DNA of 64,000 nt from Geotoga petraea (GTDB lineage: Bacteria; Thermotogota; Thermotogae; Petrotogales; Petrotogaceae), in NCBI RefSeq assembly GCF_900102615.1, contig NZ_FMYV01000002.1:1-64000 (forward strand). The letters are read 5' to 3'. Position 1 is the first letter of the stretch. Each line of letters begins with the position of its first letter. Below are positions 1 through 7,231 of the stretch, one piece after another. Below the pieces are notes generated by a model. That model was not told the DNA's origin and ran no database searches. It was given only the letters and a program-made list of their open reading frames with translations. The translations under genes were made by a program, and so were the position numbers.

Positions 1-114
1 CTTGCTACTCAAAAAGCCACAAAAAAATGGACAGCCAGATACAATAATTGGAACCTCATTATAGCTGAACTGTCCATTGTTTTCGAAGATAGACTTAAAG
101 ACTATATCTTCTAA
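1..114 (+). CDS. IS256-family transposase, C-terminal 37 residues (partial)
   Basis: The first frame is open from base 1 and ends at a TAA at 112-114. It encodes 37 residues containing KKWTARYNNWN and then LSIVFEDRL. This matches the typical IS256-family (MULE-type DDE) transposase tail, in which KKWT, a conserved NW and a terminal F-E-x-R-L are characteristic. The catalytic DDE residues lie upstream of the window, so whether the copy is intact cannot be judged. The reading frame shows no disruption in the visible part. Confidence 0.8.
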   Translation, partial: LATQKATKKWTARYNNWNLIIAELSIVFEDRLKDYIF

Positions 115-294
115 TCCTAATCTAAAAACTTAATAATACTTATTCTAAGCAGTTTTCACTGTTAATATACTATCATTTTGCTTTGTGTATTTTTTATGAG
201 TTTTAGAGTTATAATTTTAGTAGTTTCTTGTTTTAATTTTTTGTTGGGACGTTTTTTGTCATTTTTCATTTGTTTTTTACTACCAATTTGGTGT

Positions 295-320
295 TTTTAC
301 ACAATTTATTTTACAGACTC
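295..320 (-). repeat. IS256 right terminal inverted repeat
   Basis: This is a 26-bp stretch that, read on the minus strand, begins gagtctgtaaaataaattgtgt. It is similar to the known IS256 terminal repeat, which starts GATAAAGTCCGTATAATTGTGT. The conserved part is the inner ATTGTGTAAAA block. It marks the probable outer boundary of the element. Confidence 0.6.
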
Positions 321-332
321 CTTTAGTTTATA

Positions 333-632
333 TTAGACATATGTAATTTCATTCCTTATGGAGTCAGAAACACTTTTTATTCTTATTTGTTCTAATCCTT
401 TTTCAGTTATAACGTCAACATTTTTCCCTAATTTTTCTTCTAAGAAATCAATTAATTCAAAATATTTAAGACCTATAGGTTTTTCAAATTTAATTATCAA
501 ATCTATATCACTATTATCTGTTTGGGTGTTTTTAGAATAAGAACCAAAAATACCAATTTTTGATATTCCATATTTATTTTTGATAAATGAAATATTATCT
601 CTTAATATACTGATGATTTTATACTTATCCAT
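333..632 (-). CDS. MNT-family minimal nucleotidyltransferase, possibly an orphan MntA-type antitoxin
   Basis: This 99-residue protein has the polymerase-beta-type minimal nucleotidyltransferase signature. It shows GS, ten residues, then DID (GSYSKNTQTDNSDID), with a third acidic position near VDVIT. Proteins of this size usually pair with a HEPN RNase as MNT/HEPN toxin-antitoxin modules, where they AMPylate the toxin. No HEPN gene is present on either side: upstream is the metal ATPase, and downstream the IS256 end begins 12 bp after the stop. I chose the ATG at 632, six bases after AGGAGGTG; a GTG three codons further upstream sits inside that Shine-Dalgarno and is unlikely. A TATAAT-like box lies at 662-667. 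Confidence 0.85.
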   Translation of the reverse strand: MDKYKIISILRDNISFIKNKYGISKIGIFGSYSKNTQTDNSDIDLIIKFEKPIGLKYFELIDFLEEKLGKNVDVITEKGLEQIRIKSVSDSIRNEITYV

Positions 633-692
633 TAAAATCACCTCCTGATTATTTTTATAAAATTATACCATATATAATACTCTCTCGAATTA

Positions 693-2741
693 TTAATATT
701 TTATTCTTAAAGAATTGAAAATTGCAAGTAGAGCAACTCCCACATCTGCAAATATCGCTTGCCACATGTTTGCATTTCCGGTAGCTCCTAAGGATAGAAA
801 GACTATTTTTATTAAAAGTATGAATACAATATTTTGCCAGATGATTTTTGATGTTTTTTTGGATATTTTTATTGAATCTATTATTTTGTTTATTTTGTCA
901 TCCATGATTACAACATCCGATGCTTCTATTGCAGCATCTGACCCTAGACCACCCATGGATATTCCAACATCTGATCGGGTTAAAACTGGTGCATCGTTTA
1001 TTCCATCTCCTACAAAGGCAGTTGTTTTGTTTCCTAGTTCTTTTTCAAGAATATTCACTTTGTCATTTGGTAGAAGTTCTGAATGGTATGAGTCTATATT
1101 TAGTTCTTTTGCTATATGTTTTGCGGATATTTCGTTATCACCAGTCAGCATTATTGTTTTTATTTGATTTTTGTTTAAATAGTTAATAGTTTCTTTTGCT
1201 TCTTTTCTTATTTTGTCTGAAATAACAAAATATCCAGCAAATAAATTGTTTATTGCAATATATATTATAGTTCCAAAATCGTCTGATTTTTCATATTTTA
1301 TATTATGTTTTTTCATGATTTTTTCATTGCCTATTATTATTTTTTTATCTTCTATTTCTGAAATTATTCCATGTCCAGATATGTCTTCGTTGGATTTAAT
1401 TTTATCTGTTTTAATTTTATCTTTATATAACTTTTTTATAGATAGAGCTATTGGGTGATTTGAATGTTCTTCTGAATAAGCTGCGTATTTTATTATTTCT
1501 TCTTTTGTGAAATCATTTTTTGTTATGATTTTGTTTACTTCAAAAACACCGTGTGTTAAAGTACCTGTTTTATCAAAAACTATTTTTTGTATATTTTTAA
1601 GAGCTTCGAGATAGTTCCCGCCTTTAACAAGAACTCCTTTTTTTGAAAGAGTACCGATTCCAGCGAAATACCCAAGAGGTATTGATACAACTAAAGCACA
1701 AGGACAAGATATTACTAAGAATAAAAGTCCTCTGTAGAACCATTCTGAAAAATTCCCTATAAATAAAGGTGGAATAAACGCTAGTGCAATAGCAGAGAAT
1801 ACGACAATTGGTGTGTAGATTTTTGAGAATTTTGTTATAAACTTTTCAGTTTTTGCTTTTTTAGAAGCTGCATTCTCTACCATATCCAATATTTTTGATA
1901 CAGTTGATTCTGAGTATGGTTTAGTTACTTGGACTTTTATTGTATGTGAAAGGTTTATGTATCCACTCAATATTTCTTCGCTCTTTTTTAGAGTTTTTGG
2001 TTTTGATTCACCAGTTAAAGCAGTTGTGTTTACCTTTGTTTCTTTGTCTAATATTATTCCGTCCACAGGTACTTTTTCCCCTGGTTTTACCAATATAACA
2101 TCGTTTATTTTTAGCTCTTCTGGAGATAATGTTTTTATACTATGGCCATCTATAAGGTTAGCGTGATCAGGGCGGATATCCATCAAAGAAGCTATTGATT
2201 TTCTTGAATTATCCACAGCTATTGATTGAAAAAGCTCACCTATTTCGTAAAATATCATAACTCCGGCAGCTTCGGGGATTTCGTTTATACCGATGGCTCC
2301 GATTGTTGCTATTGTCATTAGAAAATTTTCGTCGAAAAAGTTTCCATTTATTATATTTTTTATTGCTTTGAAAACTACAGTATAACCAGATAGTATATAA
2401 GAAGATAAAAATAAATAAGTAGAAACTTCTCTATTTATGAAAATCCATCCAAGTATAAAAAGAATTGCAGAGATAGAAAATTTTATAATTTTCATTTTTA
2501 TCTCTTTGTTGTTTGATTTGATTTTATCTTCTTTTCTGTATACTTTCACATCTGGTTCGTATTTATTTACTATCTTTTTGATTTCATCTAACTCATCATT
2601 TTCAGATTCAACGGTAACTGTTTTAGTAACAAAATTAAGGTTTGCATTTTTAACAGTATCTATATTTTTTATGTTTTCTTCTATTTTAGTTGCGCAGTTA
2701 GCACAATCAAGGCCATCGAGTTTAATAATTTGTTTAGGCAT
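693..2741 (-). CDS. zntA: Heavy-metal translocating P-type ATPase (Zn/Cd/Pb type)
   Basis: This 682-residue P1B ATPase is predicted to export divalent metal ions across the inner membrane. An N-terminal heavy-metal-associated domain carries C13-x2-C16. It is followed by about eight membrane helices. The CPC metal-site motif lies in the sixth helix near residue 347, the phosphorylation motif DKTGTLT near 389, and the hinge GDGINDAPVL near the C-terminus. The CPC motif plus the Asp-rich last helix region (ADVGVALLAIFNSLR) fits the P1B-2 Zn/Cd/Pb subgroup better than Cu ATPases. It is monocistronic. An SmtB/CadC-like palindrome overlaps its promoter, so metal-responsive derepression is likely, but no ArsR/SmtB gene is visible nearby. 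Confidence 0.93.
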   Translation of the reverse strand: MPKQIIKLDGLDCANCATKIEENIKNIDTVKNANLNFVTKTVTVESENDELDEIKKIVNKYEPDVKVYRKEDKIKSNNKEIKMKIIKFSISAILFILGWIFINREVSTYLFLSSYILSGYTVVFKAIKNIINGNFFDENFLMTIATIGAIGINEIPEAAGVMIFYEIGELFQSIAVDNSRKSIASLMDIRPDHANLIDGHSIKTLSPEELKINDVILVKPGEKVPVDGIILDKETKVNTTALTGESKPKTLKKSEEILSGYINLSHTIKVQVTKPYSESTVSKILDMVENAASKKAKTEKFITKFSKIYTPIVVFSAIALAFIPPLFIGNFSEWFYRGLLFLVISCPCALVVSIPLGYFAGIGTLSKKGVLVKGGNYLEALKNIQKIVFDKTGTLTHGVFEVNKIITKNDFTKEEIIKYAAYSEEHSNHPIALSIKKLYKDKIKTDKIKSNEDISGHGIISEIEDKKIIIGNEKIMKKHNIKYEKSDDFGTIIYIAINNLFAGYFVISDKIRKEAKETINYLNKNQIKTIMLTGDNEISAKHIAKELNIDSYHSELLPNDKVNILEKELGNKTTAFVGDGINDAPVLTRSDVGISMGGLGSDAAIEASDVVIMDDKINKIIDSIKISKKTSKIIWQNIVFILLIKIVFLSLGATGNANMWQAIFADVGVALLAIFNSLRIKY

Positions 2742-2754
2742 ATTTTTACCTCCT

Positions 2755-2792
2755 TATAATTATATATGAACAAATATTCATATATAATTATA
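2755..2792 (-). promoter_or_regulatory. SmtB/CadC-like operator upstream of zntA
   Basis: This is a perfect inverted repeat with 16-bp arms (2755-2770 and 2777-2792) around the spacer caaata. Its core, TGAACAAATATTCA, matches the ArsR/SmtB-family metal-sensor operator pattern TGAACA-n2-TATTCA. The outer arm overlaps the predicted minus-strand -10 box at 2787-2792. A bound repressor would therefore occlude RNA polymerase and be released by Zn, Cd or Pb. This is inferred from symmetry and location. Confidence 0.75.
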
Positions 2793-2816
2793 TAATAAGT
2801 TTACCAGGTAAGTCAA
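2787..2816 (-). promoter_or_regulatory. zntA promoter
   Basis: On the minus strand the -35 box TTGACT is at 2816-2811, followed by an 18-bp spacer and a -10 box TATAAT at 2792-2787. The Shine-Dalgarno AAGGAGG and the ATG at 2741 follow. Confidence 0.65.
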
Positions 2817-2822
2817 ATGATT

Positions 2823-2870
2823 TGATATAATCTTTATAGGAGATTATTTTTATGATTTGTAAATAGTATG
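2823..2870 (+). promoter_or_regulatory. Plus-strand extended -10 promoter and ribosome site leading to a 4-codon ORF
   Basis: TGATATAAT at 2823-2831 is an extended -10 element pointing away from zntA. After it comes ataggaga and then ATG ATT TGT AAA TAG. The reading frame closes after four codons, so no protein is made here now. This looks like the promoter and ribosome site of a lost divergent gene. The MITE-like repeat begins about 50 bp further on. Confidence 0.35.
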
Positions 2871-2916
2871 AAGTATGTCCGATGAAAAAATATTGCTAAA
2901 TAACTATGCTCTCTGT

Positions 2917-3052
2917 CATTTCGACTAAGCGGTAGCGCATGGAGAAATCTGAACAGTAAATTTCACTTCATGAAATTAAGTTTCTAAAACCTTGAACAAT
3001 TTTCTACGAAAATTTATATTTGTTAGACCTTTCGGCAAGCTCAGGGTGACAT
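2917..3052. repeat. MITE-like intergenic repeat, GC-richer than its surroundings
   Basis: About 136 bp begin tgtcatttcgactaagcgg and end ggcaagctcagggtgaca. The ends form an imperfect inverted repeat starting tgtca. The GC content is clearly higher than flanking DNA and there is no coding frame. Similar 'tgtcatttcgac ... ctgagcttgccgaa' sequences are common as dispersed REP/MITE-like repeats in several bacterial phyla. Only one copy is seen in this window. Confidence 0.5.
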
Positions 3053-3067
3053 TTGTTCATTATTCTT

Positions 3068-3616
3068 TTAAATTTCAATAGAAATATCTTCAATTTTTCT
3101 CTTCCAGATCATATGGTGAGCGTTTTTTCCCCAATAGTTTTTTTCAACAATTGTAGGTTCACCAAGTTTTTTTGTCCAATGGTCTCTAGCTTTTTTATAA
3201 CCACTATCCAAACAGAATTCTTCTATTCCTCTTGCCATCATTGAAAGGATAATTGAGTTGAACAGTTTTTTGCCTATTGACTTTCCTTGGTATTCTGGAA
3301 GTACGTAAACAGTTGCCAACTCCCAAATATCTTTATATTCATTATTTGTAATTTTATTTATTAGATCGTTGCTTTTTCCAAAAGAGACAGTACCAACTAT
3401 TTTGTTATCTTTTTTTGCGATAAGAAAATATCTTTCTCTTCCATTTGTTTGGAAATCTTTTTTCAAAGATTGTTTTTTTGATACTATTTCTTCTTTCATT
3501 CCCTGTTCGTCTTCTTTGATGCCTTCATCTTTAAAAGCTTTTTTAATTGTGGTTTCAAACAGTTCTAAAATCTCTTTTTCATCTTCTTTTTTTGGCCTGG
3601 TTATTTTCATTGTCAT
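3068..3616 (-). CDS. GNAT-family N-acetyltransferase
   Basis: This 182-residue protein has the GNAT acetyl-CoA-binding core. Beta4 is ATVYVLPEYQ, followed by the pyrophosphate-binding motif A (YQGKSIGKKLFNS), matching Q/R-x-x-G-x-G/A. The N-terminus (ITRPKKEDEKEILELFE) is the usual first strand and helix. The substrate is unknown. The start ATG follows GGGGGATGAAAT. It lies downstream of bioY on the same strand but is separated from it by a terminator hairpin (3654-3678), so it is probably transcribed separately. Confidence 0.8.
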   Translation of the reverse strand: MTMKITRPKKEDEKEILELFETTIKKAFKDEGIKEDEQGMKEEIVSKKQSLKKDFQTNGRERYFLIAKKDNKIVGTVSFGKSNDLINKITNNEYKDIWELATVYVLPEYQGKSIGKKLFNSIILSMMARGIEEFCLDSGYKKARDHWTKKLGEPTIVEKNYWGKNAHHMIWKRKIEDISIEI

Positions 3617-3653
3617 ATTTCATCCCCCTTATCCAGTATATTTTAGCATAAAA

Positions 3654-3678
3654 AACTCAGGCTTAATCAGCCTGAGTT
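3654..3678 (-). terminator. Rho-independent terminator of bioY
   Basis: A perfect 10-bp stem (aactcaggct / agcctgagtt) encloses a 5-nt loop and is followed on the minus strand by a run of six Ts. The last codons of bioY lie within the stem. Confidence 0.85.
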
Positions 3679-4169
3679 AAGTTTATATATCTATTTAAAA
3701 TTTTGAATGTAATAAATGCTAAGATGAGTTTTGCTATATCAAACCATATAAATGTTGGTACAAGTATGCTTACTGTTTTCATAATATCGTTCCCAGTTGA
3801 AATCATAAACCAAAATATACCAAATGAATATATTATTATCAGTTCTAAAAGAATAAGGATTATATTTGGTACTTTCTTAATATACATAACCAATGAAGCT
3901 GCTAAAAAACCAATAAGGAAACCTCCTGTTGGACCAAGAATTATTCCAATTCCTCCAGTGAAATTTGAAAAAACTGGTAATCCAATTGCACCAAGAACCA
4001 GGTACAGCAACAAAATTTTCCAAGAATCTTTTTGAAATATCAGAGAAATCAAAAATATTCCAAATGTTTGTAGCGTTATTGGAACTCCAATTGGTAAAGG
4101 GATACTGATCCAAGAAAATATAACCAATAAAGATGTAAAAATAGCGAAATAAGCTGTTTTGTTTTTCAT
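3663..4169 (-). CDS. bioY: BioY, biotin ECF transporter substrate-binding subunit
   Basis: This is a small membrane protein of about 168 residues with six predicted helices. BioY features include the N-terminal helix, then LPIGVPITLQTFGIFL, then GAIGLPVFSNFTGGIGIILGPTGGFLIGF. BioY is the S-component that binds biotin; it normally works with a shared EcfT/EcfA1/EcfA2 module, which is not in this window. I prefer the ATG at 4169, five bases after GGAGG, over an ATG four codons upstream that overlaps that ribosome site. No BirA-type operator was recognised upstream. Confidence 0.92.
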   Translation of the reverse strand: MKNKTAYFAIFTSLLVIFSWISIPLPIGVPITLQTFGIFLISLIFQKDSWKILLLYLVLGAIGLPVFSNFTGGIGIILGPTGGFLIGFLAASLVMYIKKVPNIILILLELIIIYSFGIFWFMISTGNDIMKTVSILVPTFIWFDIAKLILAFITFKILNRYINLTQAD

Positions 4170-4238
4170 TATAGCCTCCATTTATATTTAATAATATACT
4201 ACTAAATATAAATGTAACAATAATATATTTATTTATAA

Positions 4239-4760
4239 TTAAGAAAAAATGAACATTCCCACAAGGGCACTCCCAAGGATTATGTAAATTGGATCTAATT
4301 TAGTCTTCATAAATAAGAACAAAGCAAGGGAAGCTATTATTCCGCTGAAAATATCTCTTTCTGAAATAACAGGGTTAAGTACAGATATAAAAGTAACTGA
4401 AATAAGTATAATTGTTCCGTATTTTAGGGCTTGAGTAACTCTCTTTTTATCTATTTTTAGTTTATGAATTATATATCTTGCTAAAAAGAATAAAAGTATC
4501 GGTGGAATTATGAGAAAAAGGTTGTTTAAAAATGCACCAAAAAAGCCATATTTTAAATACCCAACATATGTTGCAACATTCACAGCAACCGGTCCAGGTG
4601 TCATTTGTGCAATAGAGATAGCTTCTTGAAGGGCTTTTTCGGTTAATAACTCATTATCCAATATCTGTTGCTTTATTATTCCAAGGGATGCCCAACCACC
4701 TCCAAAAGAGATGAATCCCAATTTGAAGAAAATAAAGATCATTTTAATCATTTTTATCAT
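4239..4760 (-). CDS. Chromate transporter, half-size subunit B
   Basis: This 173-residue CHR-family membrane protein carries the signature FGGGWASLGII near the N-terminus and MTPGPVAVNVATYVGY after the first helix. It is the second of two half-size CHR proteins; short-chain CHR proteins act as heterodimers in the families studied. It overlaps the 3' end of the partner gene (4744-5274) by 17 bp, implying translational coupling. The substrate could be chromate/sulfate or another anion; family membership is clear, specificity is not. Confidence 0.88.
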   Translation of the reverse strand: MIKMIKMIFIFFKLGFISFGGGWASLGIIKQQILDNELLTEKALQEAISIAQMTPGPVAVNVATYVGYLKYGFFGAFLNNLFLIIPPILLFFLARYIIHKLKIDKKRVTQALKYGTIILISVTFISVLNPVISERDIFSGIIASLALFLFMKTKLDPIYIILGSALVGMFIFS

Positions 4761-5274
4761 AACCTTTGTTTGTCAAATAGAAGAAAAGTATTGATAAGAA
4801 GAATATTAATATGGTGAAATCAGAATAAAAAAAGATGGCTATTATTGCGAGAACTATAACTAAAATATTGTAAAATTTAAACTTTGTACCCTTTATAATT
4901 TGTATTAATAGACCTGCAATCATGCCTATTAAAGAGGCATAAGCCCCTTTTATAAACCCTGAAACATAAGGGTTATCTGAATATTGTTTTAGAATAGAGG
5001 ATATTAAAACTATACCGAAAAAAGGCGGGGTAAGAACGGCTATAGAAGAAACAATAGCTCCTTTGACTCCGTTTATTTGCTTACCGGAAAGCCAAGCCAA
5101 ATTAAAAGCGATTGGCCCTGGTAAAGATTGGGCCAGCACTAATATTTTTTCAAATTGGTCTTTTTCTAATAAATTAGAAGAAGAGAGGCTTTTCATCATG
5201 ACAGGAACCATAGCATATCCGCCACCAAGTGTTAAAGCAGATATTCTAAAGAATATAAAAAATAACTTTAGCAA
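4744..5274 (-). CDS. Chromate transporter, half-size subunit A
   Basis: This 176-residue CHR-family protein carries LGGGYAMVPVMM near the N-terminus and LPGPIAFNLAWLSG. It is the first gene of the CHR pair and starts at TTG (5274), nine bases after AGAGGAG. The Shine-Dalgarno lies at the very end of the upstream yitT gene, so all three genes are probably co-transcribed. The two subunits share the duplicated topology expected of a heterodimer. Confidence 0.88.
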   Translation of the reverse strand: MLKLFFIFFRISALTLGGGYAMVPVMMKSLSSSNLLEKDQFEKILVLAQSLPGPIAFNLAWLSGKQINGVKGAIVSSIAVLTPPFFGIVLISSILKQYSDNPYVSGFIKGAYASLIGMIAGLLIQIIKGTKFKFYNILVIVLAIIAIFFYSDFTILIFFLSILFFYLTNKGYDKND

Positions 5275-5279
5275 CTATT

Positions 5280-6143
5280 TTAACTCCTCTTCTTTTTTCT
5301 TTTCATTGTTTCAAACCCTTCTCCGTAGACACCCATAGAATTAGAAATAGATGTAAATGCTTTTTCATCAGTTTCGTGAACTATTCCAAGAACCCAAGGA
5401 ATTTCATTTTTTCTTACTATTACCATTACAATATTCTTATCTTTATTAGTGTACCATCCTTTCCCATTCAGAATAGTTACACCACGTCTTAATTCTTTTC
5501 CCAATCTTTCTGATATTTTATCATATTCATCTGAAATAATGAATATTTGTGCTGATTGTTTTCTACCTTCGATCACCATATCTATAGAATAAGCAGCTAT
5601 AGCCATTGCGACAAAGCCGTAAATAATAGTCTCAAGTGATTGAAAAACCATATAGGAACTACCTATTATAACAACATCCATCATAAAAAGTAATCTACCT
5701 GGAGCTATATCTCTAAATTTTGATATTATAAGAGCTATTAAGTCCGTTCCCCCAGAACTGGCCCCTTGATAAAAGAAGATACCAACCCCAGCACCAGCTA
5801 AAAATCCCCCAAGGACGGTAGCCATGAAAGCATCGTTTACAAGAGGTTCTGTTATTAAAGATTGAAACAATAGCATCGCTCCAGAAGAAAGAAATATTCC
5901 GTAAATAGTTTTTATACCAAAGTGTGCACCAATTAATCTTATGGCAATTAGAATCAACACTGCGTTTGATACAGCAAGGGTTACACCAACAGGAATACCC
6001 ATTGAATAATAAAGAATAGTGCCAATACCACTGAATCCTCCACCAACTATTTTAGAAGGTATAAGAAAAGCAGTCCATCCCAAAGAATTGATAATTATTC
6101 CAACGGTAATTAAAAAATAAGATTTTATGGTTTTGAAAGTCAA
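5280..6143 (-). CDS. YitT-family membrane protein (DUF161 plus C-terminal DUF2179)
   Basis: This 287-residue protein has five to six N-terminal membrane helices with the family motif SSGGTDLIALIISK. The C-terminal soluble domain resembles DUF2179 (ITVL.GKGWYTN.DKNIVMVIVRKNEI). The function of YitT proteins is not established; a transporter or channel role is usually assumed. The start is TTG at 6143, six bases after GGAGG. It leads the yitT-chrA-chrB run on the minus strand and is divergent from deoD. Confidence 0.85.
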   Translation of the reverse strand: MTFKTIKSYFLITVGIIINSLGWTAFLIPSKIVGGGFSGIGTILYYSMGIPVGVTLAVSNAVLILIAIRLIGAHFGIKTIYGIFLSSGAMLLFQSLITEPLVNDAFMATVLGGFLAGAGVGIFFYQGASSGGTDLIALIISKFRDIAPGRLLFMMDVVIIGSSYMVFQSLETIIYGFVAMAIAAYSIDMVIEGRKQSAQIFIISDEYDKISERLGKELRRGVTILNGKGWYTNKDKNIVMVIVRKNEIPWVLGIVHETDEKAFTSISNSMGVYGEGFETMKRKKKRS

Positions 6144-6330
6144 GGTTAGCCTCCTTTTTATATTAATTTTAGATATAACTATAATAAGAGAATATAATTA
6201 AGTATTAGTTATTATTAAATGTTGTTTATATTACGAGTTTAAAATGTAATAACTCCTTTTTTTAATATTCAAAAATATACTATAATATATAATATGTAAG
6301 AGATAAATAAAGATTTAAGGAGGTTTTTTT

Positions 6331-7044
6331 ATGATACCAACGCCACATATTGAAGTAGACAAAAAGGGAGTTATTGCTGATACAGTTATAATGCCAGGCG
6401 ATCCTTTGAGGGCAAAATTTATAGCCGAAAATTTTTTAGAAGATCCAAAATTATTCAACAAAGTAAGAAACATGTTTGGATATACTGGCACTTACAAAGG
6501 TAAAAAAATTAGTGTCATGGGGAGCGGAATGGGAATGCCAAGTATTGGCATTTATTCTTATGAACTTTTTAAATTTTACGATGTAAAAAACATAGTTAGA
6601 GTAGGTTCTTGTGGGGCTTACACAGATGACGTTAAACTTTACGATGTTATTTTAGCTGAAGCTGCTTACAGTGAATCTTCTTTTGCAGAAGCAATGGCAG
6701 GTATAAAAGAAGATACTTTGAAACCATCTGCTGAATTAAACAAAAAGTTGGAAGAAGCTGCAAAATCTTTAAATATAGATATAACAAAAGGGACAATTCA
6801 TAGTTCTGACGTTTTCTATAGAGTTAATTCTGATGATTATAAGAAGATATATAAAGAACACAATGCATTGGCTGTAGAGATGGAATCTTTTGCATTATTT
6901 GCAAATGCACAAGTTACAGGGAAAAGCGCTGCTTGTCTTTTAACTGTTTCAGATTCTCTTGTTACTAAAGAAGCTACAACAAGCGAAGAAAGAATGAAAT
7001 CATTTACAAATATGATGAAAATTGCATTAGAAATGGCTGAATAA
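6331..7044 (+). CDS. deoD: Purine-nucleoside phosphorylase, DeoD type
   Basis: This 237-residue protein has the normal length for hexameric bacterial DeoD. It catalyses phosphorolysis of purine (deoxy)nucleosides for salvage in the cytoplasm. Visible motifs are MPGDPLRAKFIAENFL (phosphate site), SGMGMPSIGIYSYEL, RVGSCGAY, VEMESFALF (ribose/base contact) and the late SDSLV aspartate. A strong AGGAGG precedes the ATG, and a TATAAT-rich stretch upstream (about 6279-6295) is the likely -10. A terminator follows at 7086-7128, so the gene is monocistronic. Confidence 0.95.
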   Translation: MIPTPHIEVDKKGVIADTVIMPGDPLRAKFIAENFLEDPKLFNKVRNMFGYTGTYKGKKISVMGSGMGMPSIGIYSYELFKFYDVKNIVRVGSCGAYTDDVKLYDVILAEAAYSESSFAEAMAGIKEDTLKPSAELNKKLEEAAKSLNIDITKGTIHSSDVFYRVNSDDYKKIYKEHNALAVEMESFALFANAQVTGKSAACLLTVSDSLVTKEATTSEERMKSFTNMMKIALEMAE

Positions 7045-7085
7045 ATAAAAATTACAAAAAATAAATAAAAGTTATAAGCAATTAG

Positions 7086-7128
7086 GTGCTTGGTTTCTGA
7101 ACTTAAAAGAAGCCAAGCATCTCTTTTT
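7086..7128 (+). terminator. Terminator of deoD
   Basis: The arms gtgcttgg and ccaagcat, with extra pairing toward the loop, are followed by tctcttttt. The element lies about 40 bp after the deoD stop. Confidence 0.7.
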
Positions 7129-7187
7129 AAAATATAGTAAGTTTTAAATTGTTTTTATATTAACTTATATAAATACTAATATGTTCA

Positions 7188-7196
7188 TGATATAAT
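7188..7196 (+). promoter_or_regulatory. Extended -10 promoter of the dehydrogenase-queA run
   Basis: TGATATAAT matches the extended -10 (TGnTATAAT), about 36 bp before the dehydrogenase start. No clear -35 was seen, as is common for extended -10 promoters. Confidence 0.5.
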
Positions 7197-7231
7197 AAAA
7201 TGATAAATCAGATAAATTTAGGAGGGATATG

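Larger units (their letters stand above)
1..320 (+). mobile_element. IS256-family insertion sequence, 3' end (5' part outside window)
   Basis: The window opens inside an IS256-family element. Its transposase C-terminus ends at 114, and about 180 bp of AT-rich non-coding sequence follow. At 295-320 there is a sequence resembling the reverse complement of the known IS256 terminal inverted repeat (core ttttacacaatt, then ttacagactc). I infer the element's right end near 320, only 12 bp before the stop codon of the next gene. The left end and any target duplication cannot be checked here; ctttagttt right after 320 would be the candidate duplicated site. Confidence 0.75.

Noticed and set aside
3703-4035. 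110-codon plus-strand ORF opposite bioY
   Set aside because: It is a shadow of the conserved bioY frame, with no ribosome site or recognisable domain.
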